A DNA stretch of 33,106 nt from the NCBI GenBank assembly GCA_034926235.1, contig JAYFRE010000081.1:1-33106 (forward strand). The letters run 5' to 3'. Shown piece by piece: positions 23,407 through 30,081 of the stretch. The position numbers were made by a program, and so were the translations under genes. Position 1 is the first letter of the stretch. Each line of letters starts with the position of its first letter. The notes below the pieces were generated by a model. It had not been told where the DNA came from and made no database searches. It saw nothing but the letters and a program-made list of their open reading frames with translations. Source of the stretch: JAYFRE01 sp034926235 (lineage in GTDB: Bacteria > Pseudomonadota > Alphaproteobacteria > Rhodospirillales > Magnetospirillaceae).

Positions 23407-24185
23407 AACCGTCCCCGATCGGCGTGCATCCCCCGGTCGAAGGACTGCTCGCGGCTGAAGGAAGGCTCACGCCGTCCACCGGTGGACGGCGCACGGCCCG
23501 CCTCGAAGTTCGGTTCCCGGCGCACTGGCGGCGGCGCGTAATCCTCATCGCTGCTGCGTCCGATCGCGCGCTTGATGCTGCGGACGACCAGCAGCACCAG
23601 CAGCACCACCAACGCCATGCGCACCGCATAGCCGATGACCGCGCCATTTTCGTCGCCCTGCATGGTTCCGCCATAAAGGACCGATCCCAAGTCGGTGCCG
23701 ACCAGCCCGGCCACCAGCCCGGCCAGAAAAGGCTGGCGAGACAAAAGACCCGAAGGCGGCTGAACTGCAACACCCTGGGCCGGGGTTGCGATTCCGTCCG
23801 CCGTGCCGCCGCCGTCGGGCGAAACCGCCGTGCGCGGCGCGGCCGGCAGCGACGAGGGAGAAGAGGAAGGCTGTGACGGCGACGACGACATCGGCGGCAG
23901 CGACGGATTGGCCTGCTGCAAGCCTGGCACGACCGCTGATCCGGCGTCGACCTTGGGTACGACCACGCCGGGAATTTTCGCGGGCGGCTGGCTGGACTCC
24001 GCCCTGCGGGCCGCCGCATCCCGGTTCGGCCGGACCAGCGACCCGACCGTGGGATCGTCGGGTGGCGGAACGTAATCGCGACTCAGCTTCTTGACCGCCT
24101 CGGCCGCGAAACCATCCGTCGCCAGACACAGCACCAGCAGAGCGGTGGCGATGATCGCCGGAAGATGACGCATCAGCTTTTTCAT
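23403..24185 (-). CDS. Exported membrane-anchored protein of unknown function
   Basis: This is a 260-aa protein of unrecognised function. It has a clear signal peptide (1-27: basic MKKLMRH, hydrophobic core, cleavage near GFA), a long low-complexity linker rich in Pro, Ser and Ala (about 45-140), then a glycine-rich hydrophobic segment (PFLAGLVAGLVGTDLGSVLYGG) and a long transmembrane helix (about 185-205, MALVVLLVLLVVRSI). A charged tail with repeated REPxF-like units (REPNFEAG and REPSFSREQSF) ends the protein. The layout recalls the N-terminal half of bacterial Tim44-like (Tim44/MRPL45) proteins, but the Tim44 domain itself is missing, so this may be a shortened relative. It is convergent with the GGDEF-EAL gene. 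Confidence 0.75.
   Translation of the reverse strand: MKKLMRHLPAIIATALLVLCLATDGFAAEAVKKLSRDYVPPPDDPTVGSLVRPNRDAAARRAESSQPPAKIPGVVVPKVDAGSAVVPGLQQANPSLPPMSSSPSQPSSSPSSLPAAPRTAVSPDGGGTADGIATPAQGVAVQPPSGLLSRQPFLAGLVAGLVGTDLGSVLYGGTMQGDENGAVIGYAVRMALVVLLVLLVVRSIKRAIGRSSDEDYAPPPVRREPNFEAGRAPSTGGRREPSFSREQSFDRGMHADRGRF
23470..23491. repeat. 22-bp perfect palindrome in a coding end
   Basis: CGCCGTCCACC is followed immediately by its exact complement GGTGGACGGCG. It lies within the last 30 codons of the membrane-protein gene and about 65 bases beyond the GGDEF-EAL stop, where a hairpin could protect or end the plus-strand transcript. No T-tract follows. Confidence 0.6.
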
Positions 24186-24230
24186 CCTTCACAGATCCTA
24201 GACGCCCGGTCGCTCCAGGCGGAGGGGAGG

Positions 24231-25451
24231 CTACTCTCGATGGCCGGACAGGTTCAAGCCCGGCTTTTCCGTGCGATGCAGCCAAAGAAGCGTCAGATCG
24301 TCCTCGGGCGGGGCGCGATCCTGCCCGAACAGCGCCAGCAACGCCGCCAACGACAATCCTTTCTCCCGATGACAGCTGGCCACCATCGCCTTCAACCGGG
24401 CGGGATCGAGCGTTTCCCCGGTCCGGTCGGGCGTCTCCACCAGGGCGTCGCTGTAGAGCAGCAGGCTGGCCCCTTCGGGAAAGGCGATCCGATGGTCCCG
24501 GTAGGCCGCATCGGCGCTAATGCCCAGCGGCAGCCCTGCCGTGTCCAGTTCATGCACCCTGTCTCCGGTCACCAGCATCGGCGCTGGCGCGCCTGCGCCG
24601 GCATAGGTCATCGTCTCCGACCGGCTGTCGATAACGGCGTAAACCATGGTGGCGAATTGATGCCGGGGCAATTGCGGCACGAGATAGCGGTTGAGCTCCC
24701 GCAGATATGCCGAAGGGCGGAGACGGTGCGACAAAGGAATCCGTGTCGCCAAGCTGTGCAGACGGAAAACGTTCAAGGCCGCCGCGACCCCATGCCCGGA
24801 AAAATCAACCATGCCGACGCCGATCCGCGTTTCGTCCAACGCCTGAAGAGTCCACAGATCCCCGCCCAGAATCGCCGAGGGCTGGAAATGGGTTTCAGCC
24901 CTAAATCCGGCGGCGGCGGCCAGACGACCGGCAGCGTCGGCCTTCGGCATCAAAGCCGCCTGCATGCCGCGCGCCAGATCGAGATCGGCGGTCATGCTGG
25001 TGCGAAAATCCTCCAACTCCTGGATCAGCAGCCGGTTTTCCAGATGCGTGCGCACACGCGCAACCAGTTCCGCCCCTAGGATCGGCTTGATGATCAGGTC
25101 GGTCGCCCCCGAACGGAACACAGCGATGCGGTCTTCGGCCGTTTCCGAAGCGGTCTGGACCAGGATGGCGAGGTGGCGGTGGCGTTCGGACAGACGCAAC
25201 CGGCGGCAAAGCTCGAACCCGTCCATCCCGTCCATCATGACGTCCAGAATGACCAGATCGGGCTGGTAGCGGTCGGCCATCTCCAGCCCCTCGGCGCCGC
25301 CTGCGGCGTAAAAGACGTTGCGGATGCCCGCCCGTTCGAGATAGGTCCCGACCAGATGGCGTTCCTGGGGGGAATCGTCGATCACCAGCACCCGGCAGGA
25401 AAACAGCTCCCGCGCCCCGCCCGGAGGCTGGAAAGCCGGCGGCGCGCTCAT
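24231..25451 (-). CDS. Response regulator with PP2C/RsbU-type serine phosphatase output
   Basis: The 406-aa protein joins a receiver domain (about 18-135) to a PP2C-like SpoIIE/RsbU phosphatase domain (about 180-395) through a helical linker. The receiver has IDDS, phospho-acceptor Asp70 (LVILDVMMDGMDG) and Lys122. The phosphatase carries its metal-binding aspartates: Asp198 (ILGGDLW), Asp216 (VDFSGHGVAAALN) and Asp384-Asp385 (EDDLTLLWL). Such proteins dephosphorylate an anti-anti-sigma (STAS) protein to start partner switching. The start overlaps the RsbW-like kinase stop (ATGA), so the two are translated together. No STAS gene is adjacent, so the target is elsewhere. Confidence 0.92.
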   Translation of the reverse strand: MSAPPAFQPPGGARELFSCRVLVIDDSPQERHLVGTYLERAGIRNVFYAAGGAEGLEMADRYQPDLVILDVMMDGMDGFELCRRLRLSERHRHLAILVQTASETAEDRIAVFRSGATDLIIKPILGAELVARVRTHLENRLLIQELEDFRTSMTADLDLARGMQAALMPKADAAGRLAAAAGFRAETHFQPSAILGGDLWTLQALDETRIGVGMVDFSGHGVAAALNVFRLHSLATRIPLSHRLRPSAYLRELNRYLVPQLPRHQFATMVYAVIDSRSETMTYAGAGAPAPMLVTGDRVHELDTAGLPLGISADAAYRDHRIAFPEGASLLLYSDALVETPDRTGETLDPARLKAMVASCHREKGLSLAALLALFGQDRAPPEDDLTLLWLHRTEKPGLNLSGHRE

Positions 25452-26251
25452 CGCGAAAACCGCATGACCATGCGCCGCCCACCCTCATCGATCCGGATGT
25501 CACGGGTCAGGGCGCGCACGATCCGAAGCCCCCGCCCCGATTTTTCAAGCTCCTCCGCCCCACCCTGACCGGGCCGGTAGCCCAACCCCTGGTCGGTCAC
25601 GGTGGCGACGATCTCGGATGCGGTCCATTGGGCGGCGATCTCGATCCATTTGTCCGCCCGTCCCGGATCGGAAAGACGGGACTCGATCTGGGCGCAGTAG
25701 CGTGCGAAGCCGTCCACGGTTTCGCGATCCGCCGACCCCATCCCCAGATTGCCATGCACGATGGCGTTGACCACGGCCTCGTGCAGCGCGGTCTCCACGG
25801 CGTGGGCAAGTCCTTCCTTCAGGAATAAACGCCTGGTCAGGGCTGCGGCGAACAAATGCGCCGCGTCGACCGCATGGGCGCTGAACGTGGACAGGGCCAT
25901 GTACAGCCCGTCCATTGCGACGGCGCCGCGCAATCCTTCCGGCGATGGCGCGCCCCGCCCGATCTCGGCGCAGCGCCCCAGCGCGTCCAGTCCGTCTTGG
26001 ATCGTTTCGGCAGCCATGTCTCCGATCGCGGCGATCCTGGGGCCGGTACGGCAGAAATCATCCGCCGATGGACAGGAATCACCATCCACCATGCAACCGC
26101 ACAGCCGCTCCGGCACGCCGCCGATGCCGCACAGCACCGCGCCCGCGCGCCGAGGGCACAGGACCGCCGGCAAAAAAGAAACCAAAAGGGTATCGGTTGT
26201 GGTGGACATCGCGCACCGAAAGCCCGGGATGCGTCCAGAAGGGCCGGACAT
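25448..26251 (-). CDS. RsbW-like serine kinase/anti-sigma factor with Cys-rich N-terminal extension
   Basis: The C-terminal half (about 130-267) is a GHKL ATPase of the RsbW/SpoIIAB type: N-box ETALHEAVVNAIVHGNLG (residues 153-170), ATP-lid motif VTDQGLGYRPG and SGRGLRIVRAL. It would phosphorylate or sequester a STAS partner, opposed by the REC-PP2C phosphatase encoded just downstream. The N-terminal part is unusual: six cysteines at 32, 41, 51, 53, 60 and 67 (including LCGC) in a 40-residue stretch, possibly a metal or redox site. I chose ATG 26251 because GGAGG lies 8 bases upstream; ATG 26266 and 26209 are alternatives and the Cys cluster is kept in each case. Confidence 0.85.
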   Translation of the reverse strand: MSGPSGRIPGFRCAMSTTTDTLLVSFLPAVLCPRRAGAVLCGIGGVPERLCGCMVDGDSCPSADDFCRTGPRIAAIGDMAAETIQDGLDALGRCAEIGRGAPSPEGLRGAVAMDGLYMALSTFSAHAVDAAHLFAAALTRRLFLKEGLAHAVETALHEAVVNAIVHGNLGMGSADRETVDGFARYCAQIESRLSDPGRADKWIEIAAQWTASEIVATVTDQGLGYRPGQGGAEELEKSGRGLRIVRALTRDIRIDEGGRRMVMRFSR

Positions 26252-26267
26252 CCCCGGCGCCTCCATG

Positions 26268-26675
26268 CTAGAGGTACCGATTGACCAGACTACCCGGATA
26301 TCCTACCGAGCGGCTGGTGAGGCGCATATTATATTCGTAGCTTCCCAACGCATAGCGCAGATCGGCCAGAAAAAGCGCCCCCGCCCCCTCTCCTTCGGTC
26401 ACATCCTCGACCGCCGCGAAAGACGCGGCCTGACGTCCGACCTCGGGCGTGAAAAGAATCGCGCGCCGGCCTGGCGATTCCGAACTATCCCAGTCACCAT
26501 CGCCATTCCAGGCCCCGCCATTGAAAGTGCGGCCGGAATCGATGCCTAAGAAGCTGGGCGGGAATAGGGATTCAAGGCTGGCGGCGGTCCCCATGCGCCC
26601 ATAGGGCGTCAGCCAACCCGATCCGGAGACATTCCCGGGGGCAGCCGAAACCTGCAATTTAGGCGTAAGGGTCAT
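26268..26675 (-). CDS. Hypothetical protein, first gene of partner-switch operon (135 aa)
   Basis: I do not recognise this 135-aa protein. It lacks a signal peptide and membrane helix. The N-terminal half is rich in Gly, Ser and Asn (around FNGGAWNGDGDWDSSE), and the C-terminal part (about 85-130) looks helical and better ordered (GALFLADLRYALGSYEYNMR). The ATG has GGAAG 8 bases upstream. Its TAG lies within 16 bases of the RsbW-like gene start on the same strand, so it probably belongs to the same operon. It could be a target or modulator of the switch, but that is inference; coding is supported by spacing and a continuous frame with typical composition. Confidence 0.65.
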   Translation of the reverse strand: MTLTPKLQVSAAPGNVSGSGWLTPYGRMGTAASLESLFPPSFLGIDSGRTFNGGAWNGDGDWDSSESPGRRAILFTPEVGRQAASFAAVEDVTEGEGAGALFLADLRYALGSYEYNMRLTSRSVGYPGSLVNRYL

Positions 26676-27004
26676 GACGGGCGCTTCCTACCCAGCCCAT
26701 TGAATAGGATGACTCTAAAGTGCCGCAGCGTTTGCCGCAATGCAAAAGCGCCAGAGCAGCTTCATTCCGATCTTTCTCTCTTCCCCGGGTCATAGTGAGT
26801 GGCGCGGCGGGCGCTCTCGGGTATGATGCCTGCAACCGTCGCCAGAAGAGCATCGGCGCAACCCGGCCCGCGGCAGAACGCCCGCCTGGCCGGGACCAGG
26901 AACGATCCCGGCGGCCAGACCTTGGGGCGGATTCAGAAAAACGGCTCGAACGCCGTCCACACTCCGGCCCGCCCCCATTCCCTTCCCTTGTTCCCGAGGA
27001 AACC
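26676..27004. other. Divergent intergenic region, partner-switch operon and yqhD-type gene
   Basis: This stretch of about 330 bases separates two divergent units. The frames open here on both strands are low-complexity and lack good starts, so I treat it as non-coding. It ends with CGAGGAA, the ribosome-binding site of the following gene. I found no convincing promoter pair. Confidence 0.6.
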
Positions 27005-28162
27005 ATGCGTAATTTCAATTACTACAATCCGACCCGCATTCTTTTCGGCCAGGGCCAGATCGCGCGCATCGACAAGGAAATTCCCGCCACCGCCCGCGTC
27101 CTGATCACCTATGGCGGCGGCAGCGCCAAGAAGAACGGCACCATCGACGAGGTCCGCCAGGCCCTGGGCGAACGCGCGGTATTCGAGTTTTCGGGCATCG
27201 AGCCCAACCCGCATTACGAGACCCTGATGAAGGGAGTCGAACTGGCCCGCGCCGAAAAGATCGATTTCCTGCTCGCGGTCGGCGGCGGCTCGGTCATGGA
27301 CGGCACCAAATTCATGGCCGCCGCCACCCTGTTCGAGGGCGATCCCTGGAAGATCGTCGAAAGCGGCGGCCGCGCCGCCAAGGCTGCCCTGCCGCTGGGC
27401 ACGATCGTCACCCTGCCCGCGACCGGCTCCGAGATGAATTGTGGCGGCGTCGTCACCAAAATCGCGACCAAGGACAAGCTGGCTTTTTCCAACCCGGTCA
27501 TGTATCCGCGCTTCTCGGTGCTGGACCCGACCAAGACCTACACCCTGCCGCAGCGCCAGGTCGCCAACGGTGTCGTCGACGCTTTCGTCCATGTGGTCGA
27601 GCAATATCTGACCTATCCGGTCAATTCCCCGGTCCAGGACCGTTTCGCCGAAGGGCTGCTGCTGACCCTGATCGAGGAAGGCCCCAAAGCACTGGCCACG
27701 CCTTTGGATTACGACGTCCGCGCCAATGTCATGTGGGCGGCCACTCAAGCCTTGAGCGGATTGATCGCCACCGGCGTACCCCAGGACTGGAGCACCCACA
27801 TGATCGGTCATGAACTGACCGTCCTGTTCGGGCTGGATCACGGGCAAAGCCTGGCCGTGGTTCTGCCGGCGACGCTGTCCGTCTGCCGCGAGGCCAAAGC
27901 CAAGCGTCTGGTCCAGTACGCCGAACGGGTCTGGGGCATCAAAGGTCTGCCGGAAGATCAAGCCATCGAGGAAGCGATCCAGCGCACCGCCGCCTTCTTT
28001 GAAAGCCTGGGTGTTTCCACCCGCCTGTCCGGCTACAAGCTCGGCATCAAGGACATTCCGGCGGTGATCGAACAGCTCGAACGCCATGGAATGATCGCCC
28101 TGGGCGAGAACAAAGCCATCACGCCGGAAGTTTCGCGCCGAATCCTGGAACTCTGCGCCTGA
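27005..28162 (+). CDS. yqhD: Iron-dependent alcohol dehydrogenase / NADPH-dependent aldehyde reductase, YqhD type
   Basis: This is a group III metal-dependent alcohol dehydrogenase (385 aa) that most closely resembles E. coli YqhD, an NADPH-dependent reductase of short aldehydes formed in lipid peroxidation and other stress. Matches include TPTRILFG-like PTRILFGQGQI, LITYGGGSAKKNG, LLAVGGGSVMDGTKF and YTLPQRQVANGVVDAFVH. Metal ligands Asp192, His196, His265 and His279 correspond to YqhD Asp194, His198, His267 and His281. The GGGSxK pattern at 37-42 favours NADPH. ATG 27005 follows CGAGGAAACC; the longer open frame upstream is not coding. No yqhC-like regulator is adjacent. A strong terminator follows. 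Confidence 0.92.
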   Translation: MRNFNYYNPTRILFGQGQIARIDKEIPATARVLITYGGGSAKKNGTIDEVRQALGERAVFEFSGIEPNPHYETLMKGVELARAEKIDFLLAVGGGSVMDGTKFMAAATLFEGDPWKIVESGGRAAKAALPLGTIVTLPATGSEMNCGGVVTKIATKDKLAFSNPVMYPRFSVLDPTKTYTLPQRQVANGVVDAFVHVVEQYLTYPVNSPVQDRFAEGLLLTLIEEGPKALATPLDYDVRANVMWAATQALSGLIATGVPQDWSTHMIGHELTVLFGLDHGQSLAVVLPATLSVCREAKAKRLVQYAERVWGIKGLPEDQAIEEAIQRTAAFFESLGVSTRLSGYKLGIKDIPAVIEQLERHGMIALGENKAITPEVSRRILELCA

Positions 28163-28185
28163 CCCTGGGGGCCTTATAAAACGAA

Positions 28186-28220
28186 GGGGGCGGAGCCTTG
28201 CGGCTCCGCCCCCGGTTTTT
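28186..28220. terminator. Bidirectional terminator between yqhD and rpoH
   Basis: A perfect 12-bp stem, GGGGGCGGAGCC (28186-28197) with its complement (28202-28213), has a TTGC loop and is followed by TTTTT on the plus strand. On the minus strand the stem is followed by TTCGTTTTA, so it can also end the convergent rpoH transcript. Confidence 0.85.
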
Positions 28221-28240
28221 CATCTTCCGCACAAACCCGG

Positions 28241-29128
28241 TCAGGCAGGCGCCAATTCGGCGGCCCGCGCCGCCGTGACTGCGGCCTGAAGCTTGCCGAA
28301 TGCCCGCACTTCGAGCTGGCGGATGCGTTCACGGGACACGCCATAGCGGGACCCCAGCTCTTCCAAAGTCATCGGGTCGTCCTTCAGACGGCGATTGACC
28401 AGGATGTCGAGTTCGCGCTCGTCGAGCAGCTTCAGCCCCTCGTTCAGCCAGCGCTTGCCCATCGATTCTTCCTGCAAGCCAGCCAGAACCGTTTCCTGGT
28501 CAGGCCTGGAATCAACCAGCAGGTCCTGGCGTTCGACCGGGATATCCGCCGCTGCCGGCGCGTTCAAGGAACTGTCCCGTCCGGCCAAGCGCTGATGCAT
28601 CGTCCGCACGTCATCGGCGGGGACGTCGAGTTCCTGGGCGATACGCTGCACGTCCTCATGCGCCAGATCGTTGGAATCCAGAATATGCAGCTTGGCCTTC
28701 ACCCGGCGCAGATTGAAGAACAGCTTCTTATGCGCGGCCAGGGTACCCAAACGCACCATCGACCAGCTCGACAGGACATATTCGTGCAGCGCGGCCTTGA
28801 TCCACCACATCGCGTAGGTGGCCAGGCGGAATCCCTTGTCGGGATCGAATTTCTTGACCGCGCGCATCAGGCCCAGATTGCCTTCGCTGATCAAATCGGC
28901 CAGGGGCAGGCCGTAATGGCGGAAACCGAACGCCATCTTGGCGACCAGACGCAGATGGCTGGTCACCAGCCGGTGCGCAGCATCGACGTCCTCATGCTCT
29001 TGCCAGCGCTTGGCCAGCATATATTCCTCTTCCTGGGACAGCACCGGAAAGGCGCGAATCTCGCGAAGATATTTCGCAAGCCCGGTGTCGCTGGAGAGAA
29101 CGGGCAAGGCGGCAATAGCGGTGGACAT
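28241..29128 (-). CDS. rpoH: RNA polymerase heat-shock sigma factor RpoH (sigma-32)
   Basis: RpoH directs RNA polymerase to heat-shock promoters. The 295-aa protein shows sigma-70 regions: region 1.2/2.1 (LREIRAFPVLSQEEEYMLAK), region 2.2-2.4 with DLISEGNLGLMRAVKKFDP and RLATYAMWWIKAALHEYVL, and region 4.2 with EELGSRYGVSRERIRQLEV. The RpoH-specific box KKLFFNLRR is at residues 134-142 and separates it from RpoD and other paralogues. GGGAG lies 9 bases before the ATG. Many alphaproteobacteria have two rpoH genes and I cannot say which this is. A long structured leader with a candidate upstream ORF precedes the gene. Confidence 0.95.
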   Translation of the reverse strand: MSTAIAALPVLSSDTGLAKYLREIRAFPVLSQEEEYMLAKRWQEHEDVDAAHRLVTSHLRLVAKMAFGFRHYGLPLADLISEGNLGLMRAVKKFDPDKGFRLATYAMWWIKAALHEYVLSSWSMVRLGTLAAHKKLFFNLRRVKAKLHILDSNDLAHEDVQRIAQELDVPADDVRTMHQRLAGRDSSLNAPAAADIPVERQDLLVDSRPDQETVLAGLQEESMGKRWLNEGLKLLDERELDILVNRRLKDDPMTLEELGSRYGVSRERIRQLEVRAFGKLQAAVTAARAAELAPA

Positions 29129-29157
29129 TGTTGGAAACTCCCGAAAAACTCAAAAAA

Positions 29158-29214
29158 CCGATCCTCCACGCCTTGCGGCGCTGGGATACACATGACGAAC
29201 GGCTGCGGTTCGTC
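29158..29214 (-). promoter_or_regulatory. Hairpins in the rpoH leader
   Basis: On the minus strand GACGAAC and GTTCGTC form a 7-bp stem (29214-29194). A second stem, CCAGCGCC against GGCGTGG with a GCAA loop and a bulged A, lies at 29183-29167, and TTTTTT follows at 29157-29152. They lie between the candidate upstream ORF and the rpoH ribosome-binding site, where they could affect translation or termination. Confidence 0.45.
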
Positions 29215-29220
29215 CGGCGG

Positions 29221-29277
29221 CTATCCGGGAATTCTGCGGTCGAGTGTCATGGTCATATCCTCCGTGCGAAGCAACAT
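29221..29277 (-). CDS. Candidate upstream ORF in the rpoH leader (18 aa)
   Basis: This short frame encodes MLLRTEDMTMTLDRRIPG and ends 92 bases before rpoH. Its ATG (29277) is preceded by GGAGGAGGG, and the in-frame ATG at 29250 has its own GGAGG 8 bases upstream, both better ribosome-binding sites than that of rpoH itself. It lies downstream of the candidate rpoH promoter and just upstream of two hairpins. Such a layout suggests a leader ORF that couples translation to rpoH expression, but very short ORFs with good ribosome-binding sites can occur by chance. Confidence 0.4.
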   Translation of the reverse strand: MLLRTEDMTMTLDRRIPG

Positions 29278-29357
29278 GACGAGCGCCCTCCTCCTTCATA
29301 AAGGCCGGGCTGGCTGACGCGGTCCGTTCATTCGGCCCCGCGCACCTTGGCTGCAAG

Positions 29358-29384
29358 AATGTAACAACCAAGCCAATTAGTCAA
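29358..29384 (-). promoter_or_regulatory. Candidate rpoH promoter
   Basis: On the minus strand TTGACT (29384-29379) is followed after 15 bases by TACATT (29363-29358), about 230 bases before rpoH. The -35 element is good; the short spacing makes the -10 choice uncertain, and CATTCT at 17 bases is the alternative. Confidence 0.35.
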
Positions 29385-29497
29385 GCATTCCACGCGGCGC
29401 CAGACCATCCCTACCGCCATGGCGGCGCGTTTCAAGGAAACAATACCCGGTCGATGACAGATATGCTGCCGGGTCAATGTGTCAAGAATATGGGCAA

Positions 29498-29521
29498 GAC
29501 GTGTCACAGGGATGACACGTC
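29498..29521. promoter_or_regulatory. 24-bp inverted repeat, candidate operator
   Basis: Perfect 9-bp arms GACGTGTCA and TGACACGTC flank a 6-base spacer. Another TGTCA lies exactly 22 bases upstream (29480-29484), in phase on the helix. The site sits in the divergent region between rpoH and tolC. No regulator is assigned. Confidence 0.45.
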
Positions 29522-30081
29522 ACTCGTCCGGACCGGACCGAGGACCTGGGATGAAACACACCTATTCAGTTTATTATTACCGCAGCGTGACGCTTTTTAA
29601 GTGTTCCCTCCCAGCGTTTACAGGGGTAAATAGGGTATACTTTCCATCTATACGTGTTGCCACGCCAGAAAGGGATTTCTCGTCCGGAGCCGTTTTCTTC
29701 CCTAACAGAAAACGAAACCGGGAATCGGCAAATGGAAGAGTCATTTTCCATCTGCCGGCGGCAGAATAAAACGAGTCCGCCTTCTTGAATAAGGTATCTC
29801 GGTCAAGATGTTACAGCATATTCGGCCTGATTCCAGACGGTGCTGCACCCATTCCGCAAAAGTGCATGTGTATAAGGAAAAATATCTACCGATAAGGTCA
29901 AGTAAAAATCTATTGATAAAATTAAATAAAATTTTATATATTCTCAACCCACCCGCAGCCTGCCCGCCGACGACGTCAAAGGCGGGGGCTATGTTTTCCA
30001 GAGGCGCCTGTGAATCAAGGTGACCCGCATAAACGCCACCGGGACACGGTTCCCAACTCGACGAAAGGATAAGCCCGCCCC
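29522..30081. other. Long AT-rich intergenic region upstream of tolC
   Basis: About 560 bases hold no convincing gene. A 96-codon frame at 29479-29769 lacks a good start and has no family features. Base composition drops towards A+T, most strongly at 29870-29945, well below the flanking genes. A palindrome CTGCCG-G-CGGCAG lies at 29752-29764. This looks like a long control region for the tolC operon, or the remnant of an older insertion. Confidence 0.55.
29913..29942 (+). promoter_or_regulatory. Candidate promoter for tolC-luxR
   Basis: TTGATA (29913-29918) is followed at 16 bases by TATATA (29935-29940), or at 18 bases by TATATT (29937-29942), inside the AT-rich tract. A transcript from here would have a leader of about 130 bases before the TolC-family gene. 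Confidence 0.45.

Noticed and set aside
23575..23612. CAGCAGCACC-type short tandem repeat
   Set aside because: It simply encodes the Val/Leu-rich transmembrane helix of the minus-strand gene; not an independent repeat.
29150..29371. 73-codon minus-strand frame upstream of rpoH
   Set aside because: It overlaps the candidate promoter and leader, has no good start, and competes with the short upstream ORF that has two strong ribosome-binding sites.
29732..29751. ATGGAA-N8-TTCCAT similar to the palindrome at 7103
   Set aside because: The arms are shorter (6 bp) and spacing differs from the 7103 site, so a shared regulator is not supported.
29479..29769. 96-codon plus-strand frame in the rpoH-tolC gap
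   Set aside because: No good ribosome-binding site, it crosses a strong palindrome, and there are no recognisable features; probably chance in a long gap.
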